From contig CAIXUZ010000071.1 in assembly GCA_903922735.1 (NCBI GenBank), positions 40,729 through 104,728 on the forward strand: a stretch of DNA of 64,000 nt. Direction: 5' to 3'. Position 1 is the stretch's first letter; every line of letters starts with the position of its first letter. This document shows, piece by piece, positions 1 through 8,541 of this stretch. A program made the position numbers and the translations under genes. The notes beneath the pieces were generated by a model that had not been told where the DNA came from, searched no databases, and saw nothing but the letters and a program-made list of their open reading frames with translations. Source of the DNA: an uncultured Verrucomicrobia subdivision 3 bacterium (GTDB lineage Bacteria > Verrucomicrobiota > Verrucomicrobiia > Limisphaerales > UBA11358).

Positions 1-2
1 AA

Positions 3-737
3 GAAATGGAATCCCAGTCCTACATGTATGATGAGCGCAGCCGCACCAACGCGGCCAAAATCTTCGTGGGTGAATGGGCCACGCGCGTCGGGTCGCCCAC
101 GCCGAACATGGCCGGGGCGCTCGGCGATGCCGCCTTCATGTGCAGTATGGAGCGCAACGCCGACATCGTGCTCATGCACTGCTACGCGCCCTTGTTCGTC
201 AATGTCAGCGAAATCAATACCCCCAAGCAAAAAAACGACTCGATGCAATGGTCCAGCGACCTGATCGGTTATAACGTCCTTAGCAGTTACGGCTCGCCGT
301 CGTATTACGCCCAGAAAATGTTCGGCAACCACGGTGGTGATGAGGTGCTGGCCACCGCCGCCCAAAACCTGCCGGCTTACTCCTGGGTGCAACCGGCCAG
401 AAAACGCGACGGGGTGGAGTCGCCGGCCGTCCAGCGCGAGGCAAAATCTTTGTTCTACTCCGCTACCCGTGAAAAAAACAGCGGCAAGATCATTGTCAAA
501 ATCGTCAATCGCGCCGATGCGCCGCAGGCCGTAAAGATTGAAATTAGTGGCGTGAAAGCCATCGCCGCCCGGGGCACCGCCACCGTCCTTAAGGCCGGCA
601 ATCGTGACGCCACCAATTCCATTGACGACCCGGAGAAGGTGGTGCCGGTGACCGAAAAGGTGAACGGCCTGGGCACCCGCTTTACCCGCACCTTCCCGCC
701 TTGCTCCATCACCATTCTGGAATTGCAGGCGAAGTGA
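3..737 (+). CDS. alpha-L-arabinofuranosidase, GH51, C-terminal part (5' end outside window)
   Basis: The reading frame is open to the window edge, so this is the 3' part of a longer gene. The Met at base 6 is probably internal. The segment reads KIFVGEWA, then a stretch containing GDAAFMCSMERNADIVLMHC, YAPLF, W-S-x-DLIGYN and SYYAQKMFGNHGGD. This is the end of the catalytic barrel and the start of the C-terminal beta-sandwich of the longer GH51 arabinofuranosidases. The Glu in VGEWA is presumably the catalytic nucleophile. Family members release terminal arabinofuranose from arabinan or arabinoxylan. The last ~100 residues form the beta domain, ending ITILELQAK. It fits the other plant-polysaccharide enzymes in the window. 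Confidence 0.85.
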   Translation, partial: EMESQSYMYDERSRTNAAKIFVGEWATRVGSPTPNMAGALGDAAFMCSMERNADIVLMHCYAPLFVNVSEINTPKQKNDSMQWSSDLIGYNVLSSYGSPSYYAQKMFGNHGGDEVLATAAQNLPAYSWVQPARKRDGVESPAVQREAKSLFYSATREKNSGKIIVKIVNRADAPQAVKIEISGVKAIAARGTATVLKAGNRDATNSIDDPEKVVPVTEKVNGLGTRFTRTFPPCSITILELQAK

Positions 738-744
738 AATCACC

Positions 745-816
745 GGTGGGGCGAGCGTCCTCGCGAGCCGATTAAACCGCAGGCTCACGACGGCTCGCGA
801 GGACGCTCGCCCCACC
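745..816. repeat. 26-bp perfect inverted repeat with 20-nt loop, REP-like
   Basis: Bases 745-770 are the exact reverse complement of bases 791-816, separated by 20 nt. The arms are GC-rich (GGGGCGAGCGTCCTCGCGAG core). It lies between the convergent GH51 gene and the rmlD-like gene, so it may terminate both transcripts. There is no clean T-run on either side, so a REP/BIME-type mobile repeat is equally possible. No second copy was noticed in the window. Confidence 0.8.
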
Positions 817-822
817 AGCCTT

Positions 823-1683
823 TCAAAATGTTTCGTCTGGATTTGCCGCCAGCCACGCCCGCAGGCCGGGCAGGGGAGTGGATAACTCATTTTGTACCTT
901 GGCGATGTTCAGCGACGTGTCCAGCGCGCGCGGCGGCCCCGGAAAATCATGGGCGGAACCGGATTTCAGGGTTGCTGTCACCTCCGGCCACCGTTGGACC
1001 AGAAGTTCGCCGATTTCCCAGCGCGAAAGTTTCTCCGCACCGGCAACGTGGTAAAGGCCCGCACATTTTTTCTGTGCCAGTTCCCAGACCGCCCGCGCCG
1101 TTTCCACCGCCGGAATCGGGCAGCGGAATTCATCGGTGAACAAGGTCATCCCCTGGCCGGCTTGTTGCATGGTGCGCCGCAACTGCTCGTTGAACGCCCG
1201 GTTGCCGGACGGCGAAGTGCCGCCGTTGAGAGAGGTGCGCACGACCAGATGGCGCGGGTTTTTCCGGACGATGCCCTCGGCGGTAAGCTTGGTCTCGCCG
1301 TAAAGGTGTAGCGGATTCGCCGGGTCCGTCTCGGCGTAATTCCCCTTGCGCCCGTCGAATACCAGATCCGTCGAGAAAAAGGCGAAAGAAATGTCCACCG
1401 CCAGCTCCGCCAGCAGTTGGGTGACCTCGACGTTCACGCGCCGGGCCAGCGCGGGGTTTTTTTGCCCGTCGGCAACTGCGGTGATGGCCGCGCAGTGGAT
1501 GACGAGTTGTGGTCGGTCCTTTTTGAATTCGCGTTCGACGGCGGCGAAATCCAGCAAATCAAAATCCGCGCGCGTCAGCGCTCGCACTCGCCAGTGCGGT
1601 GCGAATTGGGGCGCGGTTTGGGCGAGATAATTGCCAATCAACCCGCTGGCGCCGGTGATCCAAGCCGTGTTCAGGACGGACAT
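823..1683 (-). CDS. dTDP-4-dehydrorhamnose reductase-like SDR (RmlD/RfbD family)
   Basis: A 286-residue extended short-chain dehydrogenase. The N-terminus carries the nucleotide-binding GASGLIG (about residues 11-17). STDLVFDG follows, with the catalytic Ser/Thr, then LYGETKLTAE, which contains the YxxxK catalytic pair. This order is typical of RmlD-like reductases that reduce a 4-keto nucleotide sugar with NAD(P)H in the cytoplasm. No other rhamnose genes (rmlA, B or C) are adjacent, so the substrate is uncertain. The gene is single and convergent with the GH51 gene. A related SDR of unknown sugar specificity is the main alternative. Confidence 0.75.
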   Translation of the reverse strand: MSVLNTAWITGASGLIGNYLAQTAPQFAPHWRVRALTRADFDLLDFAAVEREFKKDRPQLVIHCAAITAVADGQKNPALARRVNVEVTQLLAELAVDISFAFFSTDLVFDGRKGNYAETDPANPLHLYGETKLTAEGIVRKNPRHLVVRTSLNGGTSPSGNRAFNEQLRRTMQQAGQGMTLFTDEFRCPIPAVETARAVWELAQKKCAGLYHVAGAEKLSRWEIGELLVQRWPEVTATLKSGSAHDFPGPPRALDTSLNIAKVQNELSTPLPGLRAWLAANPDETF

Positions 1684-1803
1684 CCGCCAAATCTAACAGC
1701 ACGCCTTGAGCCGGCAAGCCAACAAATCGCTCCGCCGATGCTTCCATGGAAATTATTGATGCTTCGGAACCAAATTCGGTTGCCTGCCTGCTTTATCCAG
1801 TAG

Positions 1804-2040
1804 CTACGGCACAACGTCCAGAGACAACTGGATGACGTCCTGATGCAATTCCCCTTCGTCCAGTAACTTCAGCTCTTCGTGCAGTAGTCTCAACCCGTTG
1901 TTCAGTAGCTTCAGCACAACGTCCAGTTGCTTCAGTGCGTTGTCCAGTCGTCTCAATTCTTCGTGCAGTTGCTTCAGCACATCGTCCAGTAGCCTCAACA
2001 TTAAGTTTTGAAGCATCAATACTTCATCTTGAAGTCTCAA
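1804..2040 (-). repeat. degenerate 21-bp tandem repeat array A (heptad-coding on minus strand)
   Basis: About eleven imperfect 21-bp units, with a plus-strand theme like CAGTAGCTTCAGCACAACG. Read on the minus strand they give an open 78-codon frame of leucine heptads such as LKQLHEE, LRRLDNA, LKQLDVV, LKLLNNG and LRLLHEE, with an ATG and a stop. If translated this would be an uninterrupted leucine-zipper coiled coil. There is no ribosome-binding site or homology I recognise, so I call it a repeat and not a confident gene. It lies in a stretch without clear intact genes (1684-2369). Two other arrays in the window (8542-8776 and 29690-29940) have unrelated sequence but the same 21-bp phase. Confidence 0.75.
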
Positions 2041-2116
2041 AACTCCAAGAAAACCCTCAAAAGTGCCGTTTTATGACCAAAAGACGCCGTTTTAGCCTCA
2101 TAAAGCGCAAAAATCA

Positions 2117-2257
2117 TCCAGTGTGGCGCCAACCGACCTCAAACCAGCTTCCGGCACGACCTACGCGGTGCAAGTCTGCTCCCAGGGCGGACACAACAAG
2201 GTCAGCGACTGGAGCCTGCCCATCACCATCATGTGCACCGAACGGGTTGGATTGTAA
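2117..2257 (+). pseudogene. 3' remnant of a secreted protein ending in a fibronectin type III-like domain
   Basis: One frame reads SSVAPTDLKPASGTTYAVQV, then VCSQGGHNKVSDWSLPITIM, then CTERVGL and a TAA at 2255. The pattern (GTTYAVQV ... KVSDWS-P) is the last strands of an Fn3-type domain as found at the ends of verrucomicrobial secreted proteins. No start codon or 5' portion exists upstream, where the sequence turns into repeat array A. It therefore looks like the surviving tail of a deleted gene. A terminator-like hairpin still follows it. Confidence 0.6.
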
Positions 2258-2268
2258 AATGAACCACC

Positions 2269-2299
2269 CCCGCCCCGGCAACGCGGCGGGCATTTTAGT
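2269..2299 (+). terminator. candidate rho-independent terminator after the Fn3 remnant
   Basis: CCCGCC (2269-2274) pairs with GGCGGG (2285-2290) around a 10-nt loop and is followed by CATTTTAGTT. It is positioned just after the remnant stop codon, as expected of the lost gene's own terminator. The T-run is short, so strength is uncertain. Confidence 0.45.
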
Positions 2300-2369
2300 T
2301 ATGTGCCAATCATTTTCTGAAAGGACACTTGGTAAGGCGGGCGGATGGGCGTAAAACCTCCGACAAGAC

Positions 2370-2774
2370 ATGAAAACCAAACTCATCCTCTACCTCGCGC
2401 TTGGTATAAGTGTTCTCTGTGCACTTAAACACTACAATATATTTCCGTTTCACCATGAGCGGACGAGAGCCACATCATCTGTTGCCATGTGCCCTAATTA
2501 CCTCCGATTTATTGATGCTGTGGTAAAACAGTGGGCGAAGGACCATGGAAAACATCCCGGCGATGCAGTGACACTTGATGATCTCAAGCCATATTTTAAA
2601 AATGGGGAAACACCCAGATGCCCAGATGGCGGAAAATACAGTGTTACGGTGGTTGGGGCGCTGCCGGCTTGTGCGCTGGGAATCAATACCAATTCGCTGC
2701 TGAAAAAGCTTCGCAACTATGTTTACGGGGAAGAATTTCCAAGCAAAGCACCGAGATATCACAGAATGCCATGA
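2370..2774 (+). CDS. exported protein with pseudopilin-like C-terminal motif
   Basis: A 134-residue protein. It starts with a hydrophobic N-terminal segment (MKTKLILYLALGISVLCAL) that can act as a signal anchor. The body carries MCPNYLRFIDAVVKQWAKDH, LDDLKPYF, then RCPDGGKYSVTVVG and LPACALG. A helix with W-A, a D-L-x-P-Y-F segment and a CPxGGxY motif followed by a second Cys resembles the C-terminal part of verrucomicrobial prepilin-like proteins. It lacks a canonical GFTLIE prepilin cleavage site. The role is unknown. Base use is more AT-rich than its neighbours. Its stop codon overlaps the ATG of a truncated signal-peptide frame (ATGA at 2771). Confidence 0.6.
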   Translation: MKTKLILYLALGISVLCALKHYNIFPFHHERTRATSSVAMCPNYLRFIDAVVKQWAKDHGKHPGDAVTLDDLKPYFKNGETPRCPDGGKYSVTVVGALPACALGINTNSLLKKLRNYVYGEEFPSKAPRYHRMP

Positions 2775-2818
2775 ACCCCAAACTCCTCCTCGGCCTCGCG
2801 CTCGTTTTGAGCGGCTAA
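2771..2818 (+). pseudogene. orphan signal-peptide start, gene truncated
   Basis: The frame MNPKLLLGLALVLSG followed by TAA begins in an ATGA overlap with the preceding gene. It reads as the start of a second exported protein whose mature part is gone; the stop comes exactly after the hydrophobic core. It may also be a chance 15-codon frame, but the overlapping start and perfect signal-peptide composition suggest a decayed downstream partner. Confidence 0.4.
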
Positions 2819-2833
2819 ATTTGCGATTTTAAC

Positions 2834-3733
<900 letters not shown>

Positions 3734-3736
3734 GCC

Positions 3737-4750
3737 TCAATGGCTTGGCTTGTTCTGCTCCGAATTGCCATCGAGGATGATGGTTTTCAGATGCGCGTGG
3801 TCGGGTGCGGCTTTGACCGGCTCCTGCCCGAATAGTTCGCGGATGAATTTGCCGAGCGTCTCATTGGTCGGGCCGTAACCGCCGTGGTAGATGTAATATT
3901 CCAGTTCGGTCAGCAACTGGTCGGCCGTTGCGTAGCGGTGGTGCAGGTCGCGCGCCAGGCAGTGGTGGAGTATGTCGTTGAGCCGGTCGTCGATGCGCGG
4001 GTCGAGCGAGCGGAAATCAGGGATGGGCTGGTTCATGATCCGGTTCCGCGAATCTTCAGCGCTTGTCCCCTTGAAAATATTCCGGCCGAGCAGCAGATTC
4101 GCCAGCACCACCCCGGCGGAGAAAATATCCGAACGCTTGTCGGTCACCTGAAAATCCGCCTGCTCAGGGCTCATGTAATCCGGTTTGCCGGCGACGACTT
4201 CCCCTTCCTGGTCGGTGAGAAATCCTTTTGCCTTGGCGATGCCGAAGTCGGTCAGTTTCACGTCGCCTTCGAACGCGATCATGATGTTCTTGAAGCTGAC
4301 GTCGCGGTGGACGATGCCCATCGGCCGGCCATCTTTGTCGGTCTTGTTATGCGCGTAGGCGAGTCCGCGGGCGACGCGGCTGGTGATGAATACCGCCAGT
4401 TCCTTCGATAGTGGGCGCTTTTTTTCGGCCAGCTGATGGGTGAACTGCTCCAGATTCACGCCCCGGATCAATTCCATGGCGATGAAGGCCAGGCCGTTCG
4501 TCTCGCCGAGATGGTAGGTTTGGACGATGTTGGTGTGGATCAAATCGGCGACGAGCTTGGCTTCGCCGACAAAATTATCCATGAACATCTTCTGGCTGCC
4601 GAAATTGGGCCGGATGATCTTGATGGCGACGCGTTTGACGAAATCTCGTGCGCCGTGCTGCTCCGCTTCATACACGATGCCCATGCCACCCTCGAAGATT
4701 TTTCGAGTGATGTCATAGCGAAATTCGTTATGGATGGAGAAGAGCGCCAT
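3737..4750 (-). CDS. soluble eukaryotic-type serine/threonine protein kinase
   Basis: A 337-residue Hanks-type kinase. It has a glycine-rich loop FEGGMGIVYEA (about 19-29), the ATP-binding Lys44 in AIKII, the catalytic loop HRDVSFKN, the magnesium-binding DFG, and YMSPEQ in the activation/P+1 region. All key catalytic residues appear intact. After the kinase domain (about 10-290) only a short charged tail follows. No transmembrane or sensor domain is visible, so it is probably cytoplasmic. The substrate is unknown. It is the first gene of a two-gene unit with aguB and is divergent from HU. Confidence 0.88.
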   Translation of the reverse strand: MALFSIHNEFRYDITRKIFEGGMGIVYEAEQHGARDFVKRVAIKIIRPNFGSQKMFMDNFVGEAKLVADLIHTNIVQTYHLGETNGLAFIAMELIRGVNLEQFTHQLAEKKRPLSKELAVFITSRVARGLAYAHNKTDKDGRPMGIVHRDVSFKNIMIAFEGDVKLTDFGIAKAKGFLTDQEGEVVAGKPDYMSPEQADFQVTDKRSDIFSAGVVLANLLLGRNIFKGTSAEDSRNRIMNQPIPDFRSLDPRIDDRLNDILHHCLARDLHHRYATADQLLTELEYYIYHGGYGPTNETLGKFIRELFGQEPVKAAPDHAHLKTIILDGNSEQNKPSH

Positions 4751-4930
4751 GGCTAAATGGTCGGAAATCGTCTTGTGATGTCAAGTCCGGTGGCGCGGAA
4801 GGCTTAAAAAACTGTGTTTTTTTTAATTTTTTCGCTTGCGCGAGGGGCGTAATGGATTTTTACTCGCATAAGTCTGGTGACTTTTCGGACTGAAACGTAA
4901 CAAACAACAACCTCAACCAAATAAATAAAT

Positions 4931-5218
4931 ATGGCAAAAGCACTCTCCAAAGCTCAAATCGCCGCGCTCGTCGCGGAAAAGAACGGACTCTCCAAGAAGC
5001 AGGCCGTTGAAATCCTCGACAGCATCGCGCAGCTCGCTTACAAGCATGCGAAAGACACTTTCACCCTGCCTGGCATCGGCAAGCTCGTCCTCAAGAACCG
5101 CGCTGCCCGCATCGGCCGCAACCCCAAGACCGGCGAGCAGATCCAGATCAAGGCCAAGCGCGTCGTGAAGTTCCGCGTCGCCAAGGCCGCCAAGGACGCA
5201 ATCCTCGGCACCAAGTAA
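4931..5218 (+). CDS. hup: HU/IHF-family histone-like DNA-binding protein
   Basis: A 95-residue protein of typical HU length. The N-terminal helices (LSKAQIAALVAEKNGLSKKQ) precede the beta-arm carrying the family signature GRNPKTGEQIQIKAKRVVKFR. It binds DNA as a dimer and bends it non-specifically. An extra stretch (LAYKHAKDTFTLPGIGKL) occupies the expected dimer-core region. No Shine-Dalgarno is seen before the ATG; the leader is AT-rich (AACCAAATAAATAAAT). It is a single gene with its own strong terminator. Confidence 0.92.
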   Translation: MAKALSKAQIAALVAEKNGLSKKQAVEILDSIAQLAYKHAKDTFTLPGIGKLVLKNRAARIGRNPKTGEQIQIKAKRVVKFRVAKAAKDAILGTK

Positions 5219-5238
5219 TTTTTTATTACTTCCACCAA

Positions 5239-5268
5239 AGAGCGCTCCGTCTACGGGGCGCTCTTTTT
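5239..5268 (+). terminator. rho-independent terminator of the HU gene
   Basis: AGAGCGC-T-CCG pairs with CGG-G-GCGCTCT around a short TCTA loop, and the right arm runs into TTTTT. Flanking A-residues on the left make it usable in both directions. It therefore also serves the convergent DUF3047 gene, whose stop lies at its edge. Confidence 0.85.
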
Positions 5269-5918
5269 CATTCCCCGGATAGTGCAATATCCGTGTAATC
5301 TCCTCTCAGTTTCATTCCCAAACTGTCGCTGTCCGTCATCAACCCAAATCCTACAATCTTTGGCATGGGCTGGTCGGGAAAAACCTTTTTCCAGTCCGCC
5401 GACACATCCCGTTCCTCGGTCAGCCACTGGCCAGCCTTGGCGTTGCCGGATTCCAGGACAAAGATCTGCGCGCGGCCGGACTTGGGATGCTCCAGTACCG
5501 TGCCGGACGGCTCCGTGTTACCCCACATATAATTCAGCGTGCGCGGTGGTCCGATGAACGTGTCGAACGCCACGAACACCCGCGCCGCGTGGTCGAACTT
5601 CTTCAACTCGCGCTCCGAACCGTTCGTGTTCACTCCCTCAATCCGCCAGCGCCAGCGCAGCTTCAGCCTGGCTGGCGGCGCGAGTTTCAGCTTCGTGCTC
5701 AAGGCGGAACACGATTTTATCGCCGTGCCACGCACGAAATAATTTGTCCCCTCGCGCACCGTCGCATAATCCGTCGGCGTTTTGAAAAACGCCACGTTCT
5801 CCCAGCCGTTTGAAATGCCGCGCGAAAAGTCAGCGGCGAACAGGATCTGCTCCGCTGCCGTCAGCCGGCAAAGCATCAATGCCCCCAAAAGAACGGCCAA
5901 TGAAAATTGTCTCGCCAT
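5268..5918 (-). CDS. DUF3047 family exported protein
   Basis: A 216-residue protein with a signal peptide ending around LTAAEQ. The body matches the DUF3047 pattern: LKLRWRWRIEG, a D-H-A-A-R-V-F-V-A-F strand, RTLNYMWGNTEPSGT, FVLESGNAKAGQWLTEERDV, and a closing GFGLMTDSDSLGM/GDYTDIAL. The family is predicted to be a secreted beta-sandwich of unknown function, similar in look to carbohydrate-binding folds. It is divergent from gltX and shares the intervening ~100 nt as promoter space. Confidence 0.75.
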   Translation of the reverse strand: MARQFSLAVLLGALMLCRLTAAEQILFAADFSRGISNGWENVAFFKTPTDYATVREGTNYFVRGTAIKSCSALSTKLKLAPPARLKLRWRWRIEGVNTNGSERELKKFDHAARVFVAFDTFIGPPRTLNYMWGNTEPSGTVLEHPKSGRAQIFVLESGNAKAGQWLTEERDVSADWKKVFPDQPMPKIVGFGLMTDSDSLGMKLRGDYTDIALSGE

Positions 5919-6018
5919 CCGCCAACCCTATCGATTTTCGCGGCCAACCAAAAGTGACAACTCGGTGATTTTTGTTTTTAAATCTGTGTCCATTTATGAA
6001 AATTTGTGGCTAAATAAA

Positions 6019-7383
6019 ATGACTATGAAACCTCGCGTCCGCTTCGCTCCTTCCCCTACCGGCTATCTGCACATCGGTGGCGCGCGCACTGCGCTCTTCA
6101 ACTGGCTTTACGCCCGCCACACCGGCGGCACCTTCGTCCTGCGCATTGAGGACACCGATGCTGCGCGCAATTCCCAGGAAGCCGTGGACGTCATCCTCAA
6201 CGGCCTGCGCTGGCTCGGGCTGGATTGGGACGAGGGTCCCATCACCGGCGATGCCACCGGCCCCAGCAAAGGTGACCGCGGCCCCTATTTCCAATCGCAG
6301 CGGAAGGAAAATTACCAGCGTCGCATCGAAGCCTTGATGTCGCGCGACCTCGCCTACAAACACGTGGATGGCACCATTAAATTTCGCATGACGCGCGAGC
6401 CGATTCTCATTCCAGATCTCGTCGTTGGCGATGTGTTGCGCCCGCTGACCGACCGCGAGGAAGCCGACCCCGACTGGGTGCTCGTCCGCAGCGACGGTCA
6501 GCCCGTGTTCCACTTCGTCAACGTCGTGGATGATCTCGAGATGGGCATCACGCACGTCATTCGCGGCGAAGATCACTTGAGCAACACTGCCAAGCACATC
6601 GCGCTCTTCCGCGCGTTTGGCGTGGAGCCGCCCAAGTATGCGCACATCCCGCTCATCCTGAACGCCGACGGTTCCAAGATGAGCAAGCGCGACAAAGGCG
6701 CGTCGCTCACCAGCTATCTTGACGACGGTTTCCTCGCCGAAGCCGTGAACAATTACCTCTGCCTCCTCGGCTGGTCGCCCAAGGATAATCTGGAAAAAAT
6801 GCCGCTCACCGACGTCGTTGAGCGCTTCGACCTGCCGCAGATTCTCCGGCACAACGCCAAGTTCGACATGGAAAAACTCCTTTGGTTGCAGGGCGAATAC
6901 TGCCGCGAAGTCGCCCCCGACCGTTTCTATGAACTCGGCGTGCACGCATTTGCCAAAGCTGGAGTTGATACGAACAAACTGGACGTGCACTTCGTCAAAG
7001 CCGCGCTCGACACCTGTCGCGGCAAGATCAAGACCTTCTCCGAACTGCCCGCCTACGCCGGATTTTATTTCACGGACAACGTGGAATACGACGCCGAGGC
7101 CGCCAAAAAAGATTTCGTTCCGGAGAACAAGCCGCGCCTGGAAAAACTCCGCGATGCGTTCCACCACGCCCCGGCGTTCAATGCCGAGACACTGGAAGCC
7201 ACGCTCAAGGAAACCGCCAAGGCGCTGGGTGTGAAAGCTGGTGTGCTGGTGCATCCCTGCCGTCTGGCCGTGACCGGCAAGACCTCCGGCCCGAGTCTCT
7301 ACCACCTGCTTCAAGTCCTCGGCAAAGAACGCGTGCTGGCAAGGATTGAGAGGGCGTTGGCGGGGTTGTGGGTGAGTAATTAA
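6019..7383 (+). CDS. gltX: glutamyl-tRNA synthetase
   Basis: A class I aminoacyl-tRNA synthetase that charges tRNA-Glu (possibly also tRNA-Gln). PSPTGYLHIGGARTALFNWL contains the HIGH-type motif. The KMSKS-type motif is SKMSKRDKGA. DTD and VIRGEDHLSNT complete the catalytic core, and the C-terminal anticodon-binding part ends GPSLYHLLQVLGKERVLARI. The frame is open further upstream, but homology begins at MKPRVRFAPSPTG, so the start is the ATG at 6019 or the one at 6025. The size (454 aa) is normal. The stop codon overlaps the first possible ATG of the next gene (TAATG). Confidence 0.95.
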   Translation: MTMKPRVRFAPSPTGYLHIGGARTALFNWLYARHTGGTFVLRIEDTDAARNSQEAVDVILNGLRWLGLDWDEGPITGDATGPSKGDRGPYFQSQRKENYQRRIEALMSRDLAYKHVDGTIKFRMTREPILIPDLVVGDVLRPLTDREEADPDWVLVRSDGQPVFHFVNVVDDLEMGITHVIRGEDHLSNTAKHIALFRAFGVEPPKYAHIPLILNADGSKMSKRDKGASLTSYLDDGFLAEAVNNYLCLLGWSPKDNLEKMPLTDVVERFDLPQILRHNAKFDMEKLLWLQGEYCREVAPDRFYELGVHAFAKAGVDTNKLDVHFVKAALDTCRGKIKTFSELPAYAGFYFTDNVEYDAEAAKKDFVPENKPRLEKLRDAFHHAPAFNAETLEATLKETAKALGVKAGVLVHPCRLAVTGKTSGPSLYHLLQVLGKERVLARIERALAGLWVSN

Positions 7384-7397
7384 TGTTAACCCGAACG

Positions 7398-8303
7398 ATG
7401 AAAGCACGAGTATTCATAAGCTGCGGACAAAGCAATCAAACTGATGAAGTTGAAATAGCTAACCAAGTCGCGCAACTTCTCGAAAGTCTTGGTTATGATC
7501 CTTATGTTGCCGTTTCCGAACAAACGCTCCGGGGCGTAAAAGAGAATATCTTTGCGCGCCTATCTGACTCAGAATATTTTTTATTCATTGATTTTAAGCG
7601 TGAACCGTTAAAAAGCGGATTTCACAGAGGTTCACTTTTCTCCCATCAAGAATTATCGATTGCTGCATACCTAGACAAACCTCTGATTGCTTTTCAAGAG
7701 GAAGGCATCCAGTTGGAAGGCGTTTTGGCCTTTGTTCAAGGAAACTGCACGAAGTTTTCCAGTCGTGATAAAATATTGTCTTTGATAGCCGATAAGGTCT
7801 CAAAAACGTGGCAGCCTAATTGGCGAAATCAAATAACAATTACACGCGAGCCGAACCAATTTGCAGATGCAAGGCATGTGCATCAGCATTTTCCACAAGG
7901 CAGACCGGTTCGATACTACCATTTGGAGGTAAAAAACGATCACCACTCAAAAACTGCTTTTAACTGTTCCGCGTATCTCGAAAAAACAATTGACCTTAAG
8001 ACCGGTAAAGCTGTTGACCTTAATTTGGTTGAATTCAAGTGGCGAGGCGTAATTTTCCCAAATGTCGTAATCCCATATAATTCATCTCGAGAACTGGACG
8101 CATTTTTTGTCTATCATGATGCGCCATCTGAGCTGCACTTGGGTTCATTAACTGATTCCCCAGCACACAGAAAATTACTTGGATCAGGGGATTACGAACT
8201 GACATTCGTAGTTCATTCACAAAATTTTGATGTCACAAGTTCGACGTTCAAACTTCACGTTGGCGATGCGAGCGTGAACGACATTAAGTTCGTTCTGAAA
8301 TAA
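7398..8303 (+). CDS. TIR-like domain protein with C-terminal beta-rich domain
   Basis: I chose MKARVFISCG at 7398 as start; an ATG at 7383 overlapping the gltX stop is possible. Residues 1-~140 look like a TIR-type Rossmann domain: the first strand KARVFISCGQSNQ, helix QVAQLLESLGYDPYVA, strand EYFLFIDF, and FSHQELSIAAYLDKPLIAF. The Glu in SHQEL sits where the NADase Glu of TIR enzymes lies. The remaining ~160 residues are beta-rich and Ig-like in pattern. Base use is clearly more AT-rich than gltX, which suggests transfer. Catalytic activity is inference. A TIR effector of phage defence or NAD signalling is the likely role. Confidence 0.65.
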   Translation: MKARVFISCGQSNQTDEVEIANQVAQLLESLGYDPYVAVSEQTLRGVKENIFARLSDSEYFLFIDFKREPLKSGFHRGSLFSHQELSIAAYLDKPLIAFQEEGIQLEGVLAFVQGNCTKFSSRDKILSLIADKVSKTWQPNWRNQITITREPNQFADARHVHQHFPQGRPVRYYHLEVKNDHHSKTAFNCSAYLEKTIDLKTGKAVDLNLVEFKWRGVIFPNVVIPYNSSRELDAFFVYHDAPSELHLGSLTDSPAHRKLLGSGDYELTFVVHSQNFDVTSSTFKLHVGDASVNDIKFVLK

Positions 8304-8541
8304 CAAGTCTACTCCGTCCCCGCCGTGTGATAATAAACCCAACGGGATTCCATTCATTCAGCCCAAGGTTTCATATCTGCATTCCGGGTTCTGTATCGCT
8401 TGTTTGAGATTTCCCAGTCGTATCCGCCCGGTCCATGATCGGGAATGTTCCCCGGATGACGAGGAAACGAGCTAAAACCGTCAGAAACCCTGCTTTTCCA
8501 TCAATTCCTCAAGAAAATGTCATTGGCGGACGAGTTTTTCG
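8304..8541. other. non-coding stretch with no supported gene
   Basis: Between the TIR-like gene and palindrome array B there is no convincing intact gene. A 47-codon minus-strand open stretch (8354-8497) ends GYDWEISNKRYRTRNADMKP before its stop and could be the tail of a lost gene, but I recognise no family. Confidence 0.4.

Noticed and set aside
6010..7407. 465-codon minus-strand frame opposite gltX
   Set aside because: Shadow of gltX; composition reflects codon bias of the synthetase.
8354..8497. Short minus-strand stretch ending GYDWEISNKRYRTRNADMKP
   Set aside because: Protein-like, but too short and without a family I can name; noted only as a possible gene tail.
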